Assembly: GCA_000934455.1 (NCBI GenBank) | Contig: KN887587.1 | Location: 10,805-46,130, forward strand | DNA length: 35,326 bases | Source of the DNA: Apostichopus parvimensis | Taxonomy: Eukaryota > Echinodermata > Holothuroidea > Aspidochirotida > Stichopodidae | Direction: 5' to 3' | Shown: positions 1 through 10,607 of the stretch, in pieces | How positions within the stretch are numbered: position 1 is the stretch's first letter | Layout: each line of letters starts with the position of its first letter | Notes under the pieces: generated by a model | The model's input: only the letters and a program-made list of their open reading frames with translations | Databases searched by the model: none | Told to the model about the DNA's origin: nothing | Made by a program: the position numbers and the translations under genes

Positions 1-361
1 ATTGAATCTAAGAGTATCAAGCTGTAACAATTAGAGTTTTCAAGTACGACACAAATCAAATCGAATGGTGTATCCAACCATCCTGATATGTCACAGCTGT
101 TTACTTTGACTGAACGAAGCTACCTGCTTATCCACACTGACTTCTCACTGAATTATCTCACGTAATAAAGCGCTTTTGCTTGGTACGCATATGATTTAAA
201 AGCTCATACGTTAACTAGCGACACCATCGGTTGGCAATTAGCATAGTAAATTATTGCTAAGGCTGCCCAGATATTTAAATGCAAATAAGGCTAGTTCGTC
301 TGCTGCACAGACGTTGCAGGCAGGCCAAGTGTGTTGGAATTTTTGCATTTTGAAATCTTAC

Positions 362-532
362 CATATTGTCCAAATATTTCATCATGGCTTCGAACTCCAG
401 TTCACCGACCTTCAGTTTGTGTCCCGTCTCACTGACCCCACCTGCGCCCTTGGCAGTCGCTTCGCGGACCTTGTCTCTGACTTGATCCGGTAGGTGGATG
501 ACATTATCCAGGCCTACGGCTACAGCACGTAT
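362..532 (-). CDS. ADD1: adducin exon, neck region (partial gene)
   Basis: This is a 57-codon minus-strand exon, open throughout and phase 0 at both ends, with acceptor ...cgtgacag and donor ATG|gtaaga. The peptide starts IRAVAVGLDNVIHL and ends VGELEFEAMMKYLDNM. In vertebrate adducins this stretch follows the class II aldolase-like head domain and carries the signature GEQEFEALMRMLDNL, which matches closely. Adducin caps actin filaments and recruits spectrin in the membrane skeleton. The exon matches the piece that directly follows the exon at 2304-2543 on the same strand, so the order fits one gene. The next exon, expected to continue with a GYRTGY-like stretch, is not in positions 1-361. 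Which adducin paralogue this is cannot be told from 57 codons. Identification is from family knowledge, the splice borders from the sequence. Confidence 0.8.
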
Positions 533-622
533 CTGTCACGAATAATTAGCATACGGTAAAATGTTTGAATGCAGTTTGTTGTTACATTATCGAGCACAAG
601 TCTTACGAGCGACTCTTTTAAT

Positions 623-760
623 CTCTCTTATTCCTCCTTTGCCGTTTCTCGTCGCCGACTTTGCTCTGCTGGTCCTAACACTACTAAGGAGCTTCTTAGT
701 AGTATTAGGACCAGCAGAGCACAGTCGGCGACGAGAAACGGCAAAGGAGGAATAAGAGAG
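623..760. repeat. 138-bp near-perfect palindrome, no spacer
   Basis: Arms of 69 bp (623-691 and 692-760) are reverse complements with about three mismatches and meet directly at the centre (aggagcttct). Transcribed, it would fold into a long hairpin. Open frames appear on both strands here only because the arms mirror each other. No clear target duplication is seen outside the arms, so it may be a MITE, a snap-back duplication or an assembly artefact. Confidence 0.9.
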
Positions 761-2303
761 AAATATTTGAGCAACTGTCTGTCTGGGCAATAATACTTCA
801 TTTGTTCCTATCCAAAAAAATTGTGTCTGTCAACAAAACTGAACCAAACTTGGCTATTTGATAATTTGCTCTTTAAGGGACAAAACAGATGTCAACTTCT
901 CTATGGTGGATATAACCGATGCCCGGATTCTGCAAGGCACCATGATAGCAAATAGGCATATGCATTATGTACAATATGTATGAGGTACAATGGAAGCATT
1001 GTAACACTATCAAGGAAAACGGATTTTTGTGTTTAGACGTCTTCTCCAAACAATTTTATACGGAATCCTGTGGACGCCTGCGGGTGCAAGCTGAGTTCAA
1101 GCAAACAATTGGTCTTTAAAGACCCTCAGGAGCATCCCAGCTTTCCTTTCATGATGTTAGTGTCATCACATTAACTTTATTAGAAAGCAGATAATCCGCT
1201 TTGTAACGACCGGCATTATTTGTTACCCAGACTCGACAACAAAACCACACACACCGATTGATAAAATTGTAAGTTGACAAAACCCAGACAACCAACTCTT
1301 GATGCTGCAGGGAGAAGAGAGGACCAAGTACTCCCATTCCTGCCCATCAACAACCCCCCCCCCTCACCCCACCACTTGTAATACCAACCCACTAGTAAAG
1401 TGTGTTGCTGAACCTTCAAGACAAACAAATAGAAAACTCAATTATGACTTTCATAAAAGATCTCTAAGGGAAATTTTTCCCACAGTTTCAACTGGTAGCT
1501 TTTCTAAGGATTTACAGTAGCCAAAAGACCCTGGATTCCAAGGTCAATAATGAAACACATCTCCCAGGTGGGTAACCTTGCCCTTGGGGTCAGACATCAA
1601 AAAGAATATTATGGGAACTTTATCGATGAACGCCAACATTATTAGTGCACATACATGTTAGAAAGCAAACATCCCCTACTATGCCTTAATCCAAATCCAT
1701 AAATCTGATTTGGAGTCGGCAAGTCGCATCAAGACTAGCTATTATTCCAGCCAAACGTACTTTTTCAACGGCTGTCATTTTCTTTCATTTCATGGAGCAG
1801 GCTTTGCTATTGCAGGTGACTTTCTGCTGTTACTCAGAGCCAAGTTCGACTCGGGGGAAAAGCAAACAATAGTTTTTACAGAAGCGGAATCTTCGGAGGT
1901 GGAGATAGTTGAGGAGAGTGTAATGACTACATATTGATACAGAAGTAAACTACGCTAAGATTGGCAAAATCAAGTTCCGTGTAGGCTAGGAGATACAATC
2001 ATTCGCAAGACAATAAATCTTCCAAATTGATTACATTGTTTGGAAACAGTTTGAAAATTTCAGATTACTATTCTCAGAGGAGAGGGTCATATCAAAGATA
2101 AACTCATTCCATACCATTTACTTTGTGTTTGGAGTTGACTAATGTTGCCCATTTTCATCCCTCAAGCCCCTCCCCCCCCCACCCCATTCCCAGCTCGTAA
2201 AAAAACAGCTTATAAAAAGGAAAACTCTGTAACTTTCACAGGTCTCCAAAATATTCTGGAACGGAGGAGAATGAACAAGCTGTAACATAACCCAGAGAAC
2301 ATT
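761..2303. other. non-coding stretch, no gene recognised
   Basis: AT-rich, intron-like DNA between two adducin exons, so it probably is that gene's intron. It contains C-rich runs near 1358-1373 and 2165-2184. A plus-strand stretch from about 1816 (after ...ttgctattgcag) to the stop at 1937 is open and acidic (EAESSEVEIVEESV). It could be an exon of something else, but no family is recognised. Confidence 0.5.
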
Positions 2304-2543
2304 TGGCCTCACACTGCTAACTGTTGAGGGCTAGGAAGTACGCCTCCTCTATGGACCCATCACGGCAGACGATACCATGGTTACGCAAGAATAGGATCTT
2401 GTTTTTGGGGTCCAAGGGCCCTGATGAATTTGATCCTTCTGTTCCTCCTCGACCACGATCCCCGTGTAGTCATAGTACGAGATCTCACCACAAATCAAGG
2501 CTTCTTGACTGATCGGCAAAAGGCCACACTTCATAGTTGAGAC
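2304..2543 (-). pseudogene. ADD1: adducin exon, aldolase-like head domain, disrupted
   Basis: On the minus strand the acceptor ...cttgacag is followed by VSTMKCGLLPISQEAL, ICGEISYYDYTGIVVEEEQ and, in another frame, DPKNKILFLRNHGIV and GSIEEAYFLALNS. These match, in order, the adducin head segments MKCGLLPISPEAL, the DYHGI box, LGPKSKVLILRNHG and VEEAFYYIHNL. Two defects are visible. A one-base frame change falls near 2425-2432, between KDQI and GPLDPKNK. A TAG follows LALNS where the family has a hydrophobic residue. No consensus donor follows the expected ACEIQ position (here read QCEAK). The exon therefore cannot give a normal protein as written. Either this adducin copy is decaying or the assembly has small indels. 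The flanking exon at 362-532 is intact, which leaves both options open. The right-hand border (2304) is approximate. Confidence 0.8.
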
Positions 2544-2569
2544 CTGTCAAGATTCAAAGCAAAAAATTC

Positions 2570-2708
2570 AAAATCCTCCATAATCTATGACATCTTTGCT
2601 TTTAACGATTTGCTTTGGTCAACAACTTGCAGGAAGGGTAATGCTAGGCAAACATATTGAATATTCATAGAACATTTAAAAATCCTCCATAATCTATGAC
2701 ATCATTGC
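2570..2708 (+). repeat. direct repeat, about 30-bp unit at 109-bp spacing
   Basis: The word aatcctccataatctatgac recurs at about 2571 and 2681, followed in both by atc[at]ttgc. The second copy runs into a T16-T17 tract at 2710-2726. It sits in the intron between two adducin exons and looks like a local duplication. Confidence 0.7.
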
Positions 2709-2894
2709 ATTTTTTTTTTTTTTTGTATTTTTTGTGGTCAGCAAATTTATAAAGCCAACCAGGTATTAATCAAAACAAATCAAAATGTGACAAGTCAAGC
2801 TAAAGATCTTAAAAAAAAGTGATCAAAATCCAAGTATAGAAAAAAGGAACCTACTCTCAGAATCATGAAAGTAATTATAAAGGAGGATACTCAC

Positions 2895-2975
2895 AGCAGT
2901 GGCTGCCGAAGTGTGCACGTGTAAAATGCATTTAGTATCTGGTCTGGAATTATTATTATTATTACTACTAATGCT
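2895..2975 (-). CDS. ADD1: adducin exon, head-domain HVHT segment (partial)
   Basis: The minus-strand exon ends at a good donor (ACTGCT|gtgagt) in phase 0, and the next exon at 2543 begins in phase 0. Joined, they read RPDTKCILHVHTSAATA then VSTMKCGLLP. Human adducin has RPDVKCVVHIHTPAGAA then VSAMKCGLLP at the same place. The 5' part is unusual. Where the family has LHSAIYAA, this sequence has an ATT/AAT microsatellite (2948-2966) that reads as serines and asparagines. The true acceptor is not clear, so the start at 2975 is a guess. Upstream exons for the N-terminal half were looked for on the minus strand to about 5.9 kb and not found. Confidence 0.7.
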
Positions 2976-4382
2976 TTGGCAGACTTTTAACTTTGAACAC
3001 TATCTATCAATATGTAGCAACTGCTTTGAAGTTGATGAGAAAAACATCTTTTGGCCGAGAAGCATCCAACATTGGGGTTATTCCACTCATCTCCAGAAGT
3101 TATAATCTGTTGATCAAAAAAAAAATCCCTTAGTTCATTGTTGCCTTTCAATAAAATAGTGAGTGACTTAAATTATTTAGATTACACAAAAGAAGGCAAA
3201 ACTATAACAAGAAAAGACTGCAAGACAATTGATCAAGTTAGCCATTAGCTAGCATTTGAATGCAGTAGAGAAGACCAGCATACGCAGAGAAGTCTCCTTG
3301 ATAGCATTTGAAACATACACTGTTGTTATATAACTCTATAAACACTACCTGACAATTGATTGGACATTGTTTATATGTAAAGGATCGGGTGGTTAGAGAA
3401 GTCTGGTGGTGACATCCACCAGGGGGGATATAGTATGGCAAGGGAAGGCAGAACTCAGTTTTTCTCTTAAAGCGCTGGTATTTTGTTCTCCACTAGCAAG
3501 CTCCACATCAAAAAAGAGGAAAAGGAAAACAAATGTGTAATAAACAATGCTTGATAAAATCATAAACTAGCTTTTAAATGTTGGAACACTCCTTAAATGC
3601 TCAAAAAAAGCATCTTAAAAACAGACTATAAAATAACAAACTGTATGGGTATAGAAGACAATAGCAATATTCACAGAATGGAAGCTTTAAAAACTACATT
3701 GAGGGGAAGTTTAAATACTAGGAGGCTGCTCCAAACCTGGCAATCCCACCCTCCCGAGATGAGAACTACGCTTAGAAAACAGAAAAGGAACAACCCTTCC
3801 CAGCGGATGGAATGTTCCCCGGAAGACCTATTCTTTGGGAGTTTGAGTCGCAAGCCCTCTAGCCACCGATTTCCTAAACATGGGCGCCCCTCCCTCTGCC
3901 AGAGCCTCCTCCCAGTTTAAAAAGTCTTAGCTCATCTAGATTTTACGTTATTTTTTTTAGTAGGTTTATTCATTATGTACTTATGATGGAGATTTGGAAT
4001 AAGGGAGTCCAGGAGAAGGTTCTTTTTTTTTAAATGTTTCAAAGGATTGTTTTTCATTGGAGCTAAGAACATAAAATTTTACAAACAAAGAACTTGAAAA
4101 TCAAGAACAAAAAAATTACATGTACGAACAGGAGTACATAATAAAGAAGCAGAAAAAAGTGCGAGAAGCCAATAAAAAATTCAAAAGAGTGTCATAAAAA
4201 TATATATCACATTGTAAATGTTAAGATTGCACAGATAAAAAAAAAAGACTTAAAGCTATGAATGAAACAAAATGGAAGAGAAAGCAACGAAAGAGAATGA
4301 AAGATTTTGGATTTTTGTGAGGAAAACTTTTCCAGGGTCTGGCTCTTATGTACTGGAAGGAATAATTGTGGACTCATTCTAT
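2976..4382. other. non-coding stretch, no gene recognised
   Basis: AT-rich intron-like DNA with A and T runs. The open frames here (for example around 3597-3920) show no motif, splice pattern or coding-like composition that I can support. Confidence 0.5.
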
Positions 4383-4390
4383 ATAGACAT

Positions 4391-4983
4391 CAGGCCTCGA
4401 CAATTTTTTTTAAAACTACTCGCCAACTGGCGACCGAGTCTAAAATTCTACTCGCCAAAACGTTAAATTTACTCGCCATTTTTTCTCGCAAAGTGTTTGT
4501 GTGATATAAGCCTAGGTAGTATGGCCTAACTTAGGATATCGCGGCTTAGTGTTACTGTTAGTTGTTTACAGCAAAAACGATCTATTTAAATTGTGCTTCG
4601 TCAAAAGTGCATAAAACATGATATTCATGTGTTACCCCTGTTTGAGTTGTCGTTTCGCATTTATTTAAGTTTGTAGTTTTCCAGTTTGGTTACACCTATC
4701 GTGCATCATTAAGTCGATTAGTATCAAATTAGTTTGGAGCTGGTGAACAGAGCTGTTCCTTAGGACCTACTTGTAACAGTGCACTTGATAATTCTACTGT
4801 GATGTGTAACATTAGGCAATAGGCCTTTGTTGATTGGCTCACAAGTTAAAAGTAAGCCTATCGTATAAAGGCAGTGAGCGAATGAGCCACTCCCCAAAAT
4901 GTCGAGCGTAATGCATTTTTTGCTCGCCAGTCGCAAATTCTAGTCGCCATTGGCGAGATGGCGACCGTATTTGTCGAGGCCTG
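4391..4983. mobile_element. hAT-type MITE with 8-bp target duplication
   Basis: The element begins CAGGCCTCGACAA and ends with its reverse complement TTGTCGAGGCCTG. It is flanked on both sides by the identical 8-mer atagacat (4383-4390 and 4984-4991). An 8-bp target duplication with ends starting CAGG is the hallmark of hAT transposons. The 593-bp interior encodes nothing. Near both ends it carries many short CTCGCCA / TGGCGAG words in both orientations, probably subterminal transposase-binding repeats. A perfect target duplication means the boundaries are secure. Confidence 0.93.
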
Positions 4984-4991
4984 ATAGACAT

Positions 4992-5894
4992 CTAATTTGG
5001 TGGAAGAGTAGGTACAAATACCATTGCGGGGATATTTGTCTGGTTTGGTAGTAAATATAACACATTTTACCATGCCCCAAACTGACTTCAATTCATTAAG
5101 GGCATTAAAACAATAAACATCCACTAACTTTGTGTCAAAATATGAGCTCTCTGTTACATATGTGATGGTGTGTTAGCACATTGCATATAACTCCTGACTA
5201 TTCTGTCATTTGTGAATAGGACTGCATAATGCAATTTTAGTCTAGAATGTTAATAATTTAATGTCTATTTTCCTCAAGATGAGCTTCATTCTCAAAAGTT
5301 ATACCTATACTTACATTTTATGCCTTTGTTTGCTAGCTGGGTCATCTACTTGGTTATTTTTCAGTGGAACAGGTGTCACCTAACTGTTTCTTCTACTCTT
5401 TTCTGCTTGCATGTGTTCCTCTCATTCCTAAATTTTGTCCATCAACTTCATGCTCCAGGTCTCCTGTTTCAAAAGGAATTATAAATAATATCGAAGGCTC
5501 TATGTTCACATACTGGGTAATCACTAATCACAATAAGTCCCATTCCAACCCCATAGCTTCACGCACACACATCTAATCAAATACAAACACATGCTGTTCA
5601 AAAGCCGATATTTCCTATCCACAGTTGGTTTGGTCTACCAAACATACTCTGAAACTCTCTACAAAGACAACGATGCACAGAGCTGACCTTGGCAACCTAG
5701 GATAAGGAATTATATTTTACCCAGCCCAGACACAATAGCATGTGCATATTACTTACTACAGGATGAGCTCCAAGTATGGCTGCCTTTCCCAGGAACGGAT
5801 ACACCCCGCTGCCTCTGAGTAGTGGGCTGATGAGGGACGGCCGTGCGGTGATCGATCAGTTCATGTGCAGCTCATAGATTGCTCAGCAGCATCT
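4992..5894. other. mostly non-coding; one weak exon-like stretch
   Basis: No gene is recognised. On the minus strand, about 5827 to 5763 reads GSGVYPFLGKAAILGAHPV and ends at a consensus donor (CTGTA|gtaagt). That is exon-like, but it matches no family I know and the acceptor is ambiguous. Confidence 0.35.
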
Positions 5895-7291
5895 CTCTTC
5901 CCAGTCCTGCTGTCAGTACACTTCAAAAGTCAGCCAACCGGTTTGGACCTACATGTAATTAAAGAAATTAATGAAAATGATATGGCAGGGTCTAGTTAAG
6001 AAGACACAGCAACTGCGTGGCCTCTCCAAAGACTCTCCAATTCATGCAGAATATGATCATCAATATAACAACCCTCTGAGTAATGCAAGAAGTAAGACTC
6101 CATTTGCTCCTGCAAGCCAATGCAGAGATGTGATTGTTGAGAATGTCGCCATGGATAAATATGAACATAGTTACCATCACAGTAACAAGTTGTGCTTAAT
6201 GGGTGAAATGAAAAGAAAAAGCGATCACAATGTAAAAAGTCCAGACCATGAGAGCTGTTCAGCAAAGATGCCCTATTTTGGGGATGAACAAAATGGTGGA
6301 AAGATTTGTGAATCCAAATTACTTACAGGTAAGAAATCCACTAATGGTCAAGTGTCTCACAACTGATGCTGATGGCAAGGCATGTAAAGGGTTCAGTAGT
6401 ACAATGGCTGTAACTACTCATTCTGAAACAGAGAACCTGTTAGATCAAGTTCACCTACTCAAGTCACTCCGCAGAGCACTGACTAAAGCAGTACTCTCCT
6501 CTGATATGTTCCTGCAAAAACTGTGACTAAGAAGCGCTTGCTTGACACAAAAGCGCTTTGCAGAGGAGTTGACCTACCATGTACAGGCAGAGGTGACTGC
6601 TTGCAGGAGAGTCCTCAAATATGACCAATGCAACGTTGTGAAAGCTTTATCAACATGTTTAGACTGCCTTGCAAAATGCTACAGTGGAAATCATTCACAT
6701 TGCCCAAAGCATTTATTTCTATGCAAGAGGGGCAGGAAGTACACATTTCCATGTATGCCAAATGCTGCAAAGGGGTTCTCTGCTAATATCCCACACTAAC
6801 AGCAGGAAGCTAAACAAAATACTTGAGACACGTACCTGCAGCAAACATTATGGTCCACTCGTTTTGAGACTTCCACTCAAAAAGCAAAGGCAGTCTATAA
6901 GGCTTTCAAAGTGACCAATCCAAAACATAGTACCACATTTTCATGCAATAGTCAGTACAGGGACCAGTGCCATACACATAACAATTAATGTGCCTGAAGA
7001 ATCAATAGTCAGGAAGATGGAAGCTGCAATATTATAGGTGAGCTCAAATAGTCCATGTTTCCAGACTCTGAAATAGATGCAAAGAAAACAGCAATGTGAT
7101 GAATTACGTAAAAGGGGCAGAGCATACAGATGGAGGAGAGCATATCTCAGAGAGAGAACATACAAGCTACAAGGTAGAACTAAAAACATAAACCAGTCCA
7201 GTATCTATAAAGAGATCAACTGATTAATGACCACAGTTACTCTAGGATGAAAAACTACACTGATGATGAAGATGACAATATTTATCAGTGA
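5895..7291 (+). pseudogene. Mutator-like transposase, broken
   Basis: A series of plus-strand blocks in shifting frames follows the order of the Mutator-like transposase domain family found in animal repeats. In order: SPAVSTLQKSANRF, EINENDMAG, then YDHQYNNPLSNA...KTPFAPASQ, VIVENVAMDKYEHSYHHSNKLC, TTDADGKACKGF, LLDQVHLLKSLRRALTKAV...LSSDMF, KRFAEELTYHVQAEVTACRR, CYSGNHSHCPKH, then TRFETSTQKAKAVYKAF and VTNPKHSTTFSCNSQYRDQ, ending RAYRWRRAYLRERTYKL and DDEDDNIYQ before a TGA. At least five frame changes and several stops break it, so it is dead. A transposase of this kind cuts and pastes its own element in the nucleus. I found no terminal inverted repeats around it. Its 3' end faces the 3' end of the endonuclease gene at 7366-7782. 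Confidence 0.75.
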
Positions 7292-7365
7292 TGCCAGTAA
7301 TGTGTAAACCGAGTCCTATATCCATACTCACTGTGATGAGATAAAACAGTATCACTCACTAAGGG

Positions 7366-7782
7366 AAGCAAGCAATCAAGCTGATGACCATGACCTTGAC
7401 AAGTGCCATCAAAGTTGCGAGGCCTAATTCTGCTGTTGTTTGCACTGCAAGATTCTGCTGAGAGATGTGACACCTCTCACCACATGTAGGCTGTTGTGGC
7501 ATATGTAGGAGACGTCAAACGGTTCGGTCCTTAAAACTTGTTTTCTTTGCACAATACTTTGAAGAGCATATATGTCAGAATGTGGACCCTGCTGCCTGTT
7601 CTCTTAGTTGTCAGGGGTAGCATTGCGAAAAAAATGTCATATGCTGGTGCCCCTGGCTTACTGATGGTGTAGGCACCTGTCCACATTCTGCATCCCATTG
7701 TGCCACTTGCTGGGGCTGATGTATGTTTTGCCAACTTTTCATTTATGTCATCAGCCCATGCCATCCAATCTTGGTCTGACAT
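7366..7782 (-). pseudogene. zinc-binding-loop His-Me finger (HNH-like) endonuclease, broken
   Basis: The minus strand opens MSDQDWMAWADDINEKL, followed by GCRMWTGAY and, after a stretch, RVHILTYML. Then, in other frames, come DVSYICHNSL, HLSAESCSANNSR and FDGTCQGHGHQLDCLL. The order GC.MWTG - VH..YML - SHLCHN..C - HLS.E...NN.R - G.C.GHG...CL is that of the zinc-binding loop of His-Me finger homing-type endonucleases. The first metal-site cysteines are present in GCRMW, while the SHLCHN block is degraded to SYICHN. Frame changes after KENKF (about 7530) and near 7470 show it is a pseudogene. Such proteins cleave DNA, and in animals they are mostly seen in repetitive families. The gene converges on the Mutator-like transposase with about 75 bp between the two 3' ends, so both may belong to one element. 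Confidence 0.7.
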
Positions 7783-9713
7783 TGTAAAGGTGTGAGCTTT
7801 CCAGGTAAATATGTCTAAATGTATATAGGCCTATGCTTGTTCTGAGTTCAGCTTGGGGCTCAGTTCAGCTGATACTTAAACCACATTGAGTAGTAATGTA
7901 TGTTTTTAAACTTTTGACTGTCCCTTTTGAGCTGCTAGGTACACTGCACAAAAGTAGGCTAGTCACCAGATGTACAACTTCAGTCCCGCAGGGTTTAGTT
8001 TTTATATAGCCTAACATTAAAATTAGTGGCTCCTTATACCATCCTTTACTTTGACTACAGTCCATGAACATGTTCTCCCAATTTAATCATTATTTCATCA
8101 GTGCATTCTTGGGCACATGGTGTACCAATGTGTTACTTCCGTGGCAATCTCATACCATAATATTGGGATATTATGGTAATATTTCATGAAACTTGGCACC
8201 AAAATCACTCAAGCTTAAAATTATGAGATGTTTTGTAATATTTCATGATTACACATCATACGAAAACACCTTCAGCTATAATCAAGGCTGATAGAGTTTA
8301 AATTGGCAGTTTTCATTCTTACTTAAGGTAGCATACGCCCATTAAATTAAAGGAGAACACTAGACGTGGATTGATATCAACGCTAATAGGAGTGTGCCAC
8401 CTATGGTATTACAATTTCAATCTAAACCAATCCCACAATATGGTCTCTTGCTTCATTCATTTCTTCTTCATGGGACCCCTTGAAACCTTTTAGCACAAAA
8501 TTAGATAAGGTTCGTATCCCTCTTATAAACACTGTTTTTGGTAGTACAACACCAAACTGCTACTTTCAAGTATTAATGTCAATTATTGGAACATACTGTA
8601 CAGTCTCAGAAACCTTTGCACACCAATAAGTAGGGTCAGAGCTAGTTTGATTTCACACTGACATTAGTATGTGTGTTGCAATGCTACACAGCAGTTCTCT
8701 TATTGCACTTTAATGAAAAGAACAGCTTAAGAAAATGCAGCAATGCATGTAACAACCATGTTAATATTGGGATTTTTTTTTACTAACTTCCTTTGCAGAT
8801 AAAGTTCTACTTCTCATCTGAATCTTCACTGCTCTCCTTAACTTCCTATCTGGAATGACTACTTGTTGTGTTGGATAATGTTGGGATGTCCCATGCTTCT
8901 GAAGTTGATTGGCAACTGTCATTTTGTTGTACAAGTTGAAAATAACACTGCTTATATGTTGGATGGCTCCATAACAGTCACTGATGATTCATGGAAACTA
9001 TATAGTGGACCTTCACTATAAAATAAGCTACATGTACTACTTAGTGAGTGTAAGTCTGTGATGGTATAAGCTCTAAGGTGCTGGGTATTACTTTCACTTT
9101 TCCTCTTTGAGGTAGCTGAGAGGTATTCACACCTACCCATGCAATCATCCCATTCTTTATCATAAAGTTGAAATTTGATTTCTTCTTGAATATGAAACTT
9201 TTCCTAATTTAAAGTTACTAACTCTTCAACTTGTTTCAGTTCTTTTAATGTGAGGTCATAGATAGCCAATGTGAGCAGTTCATAAATACTGATTTAGTTC
9301 CATTACGTCTAGTTTTTCTTCACTCACCTCTCCAGTGCAAATACAAAATATGAGCCATCATTGAATAAAGTTGCAGGGTCTGGCATAATTATTATTGTGT
9401 GACAATGCTGGCTCTTTTAGACACTGTACAGTCTGATGAAAAAGAAAATGAATGAGATTACAGCAAATACCGTTGTGCAGCTAGTAATGGTGATGTTGGA
9501 ACAACAAAGTTGATTTTATCAATATCTATAGACATCTACAGCTCAAAATACTCTTCATAAAAACTTACACTTGATCACCACATAGCTCTTAACATCAACT
9601 TTGAATCATGGCAATGTACAGTGATTAATCAAACTCTGGCTTTCTTATAATTAATGTATTGTATGACTCAACAACAACATATACATGGCAATCCCTATCA
9701 AAACAATCAGTGT
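7783..9713. other. no recognised gene
   Basis: AT-rich DNA. A perfect small hairpin lies at 8155-8176 (ccataatat / atattatgg). The minus strand is open from about 9206 to 8952 (for example HIQEEIKFQLYDKEWDDC), but no domain is recognised and no convincing splice sites bound it. It could be part of the same decayed element as the fragment at 9714-10152. Confidence 0.4.
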
Positions 9714-10152
9714 TCATTTCTTGCACAATGAAGTAGCACTTGGAAAGGTGAAGAAAAAAAAAATAGTTTGAAATAAATCATTAGATTTACAGTTGGCTCC
9801 CTCACAATAGTCCATCACAATATCTGGATTCCTAGACAAATGACCATTAACCACATGAGCAAAAATATCATCATTTAGGAACAAAGACTGCAAGGTACCT
9901 AGAATGCTCAAATGTTTCTGTTTGCTCACAAGTCCTAAACAAAGTTGCAGTCGTGCCACCATATTCAACTTTTGTCTACAAACCTGAAGTTTCATGGTGG
10001 CTCTCGTTAGCCATTTGTTCAATAGCTTCAGAAAGTTTGTGTTTCTTCAAAATTTTCTGAATGATTGGACAATCTTTCACATCAACCATTATATGGTAAA
10101 ATTCAACCTGTTTTCCACCTGTTTTGGTGTAGGGCAACCCTGCATTTCTGTA
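9714..10152 (-). pseudogene. fragment of unrecognised repeat-family protein
   Basis: The minus-strand exon-like block begins after a strong acceptor (tttcttttacag) and reads YRNAGLPYTKTGGKQVEFYH onward to a stop near 9980. An overlapping frame then gives LCLGLVSKQKHLSIL, LQSLFLNDDIFAHVVNGHL and RNPDIVMDYCEGANCKSNDLF. The second part resembles a conserved block (L.NDDVFAHVVNGH...DYCDG...LF) that I have seen in uncharacterised multi-copy proteins of fish and marine invertebrates, probably transposon-borne. I cannot name the family. The frame change between the two halves and a T-run interruption at about 9755 argue for a pseudogene. Function is unknown. Confidence 0.45.
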
Positions 10153-10353
10153 CTGTAAAAGAAAGAAAAAATAGATAATTAAAATCGTTTATTAAAATTA
10201 CAATTCATTCTTCTTAATTTTAGTTAACTATAAACATAGCTTGAAAAACAGATCTTGTCTCTTACTATTTTCATGACCAGTACTGCATGTGGATTCCTAA
10301 CATAGTTTAAGATCAGCTATCTGCAGCATTCTGTTCGTAAAGTGTTTGTGTTA

Positions 10354-10607
10354 GGCGGCTGAGCAAGAGTCTTTCCAGTAATACCATTGGAAAAGGGAAG
10401 ATCACTGATGGAGTAAATAAAAACAATTAAATGATACCTTAAATAACTGTTGACCAGCTGATAAACATACTTATATTTCTTAAATCCAGATTAGCAATAG
10501 TAATATATTGAACATGTGTTCATCTGTGGGTGCGAGAGCAATTATTTGCTCTGTCACTGTGAATTTCCCTCATGCAGTGACATTGCTGGCACGACTCTTG
10601 CTCAGCC
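10354..10607. mobile_element. 254-bp MITE with GGCTGAGCAAGAGTC ends
   Basis: The left end reads ggcggctgagcaagagtc and the right end is the inverse (gactcttgctcagcc). Both ends are flanked by TA (10352-10353 and 10608-10609). There is no coding capacity. The TA flanks suggest Tc1/mariner-like mobilisation, though a 3-bp TWA duplication (Harbinger) is not excluded. The two ends differ by a 3-bp GGC unit. Confidence 0.7.

Noticed and set aside
254-493. Plus-strand protein of 79 codons
   Set aside because: It is the antisense shadow of the adducin exon at 362-532, which has splice signals and a family match.
569-793. Overlapping plus and minus proteins with near-identical sequences
   Set aside because: They mirror each other only because the DNA is a palindrome.
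3597-3920. 107-codon plus-strand protein
   Set aside because: No motif, no splice or start context, and composition like the surrounding non-coding DNA.
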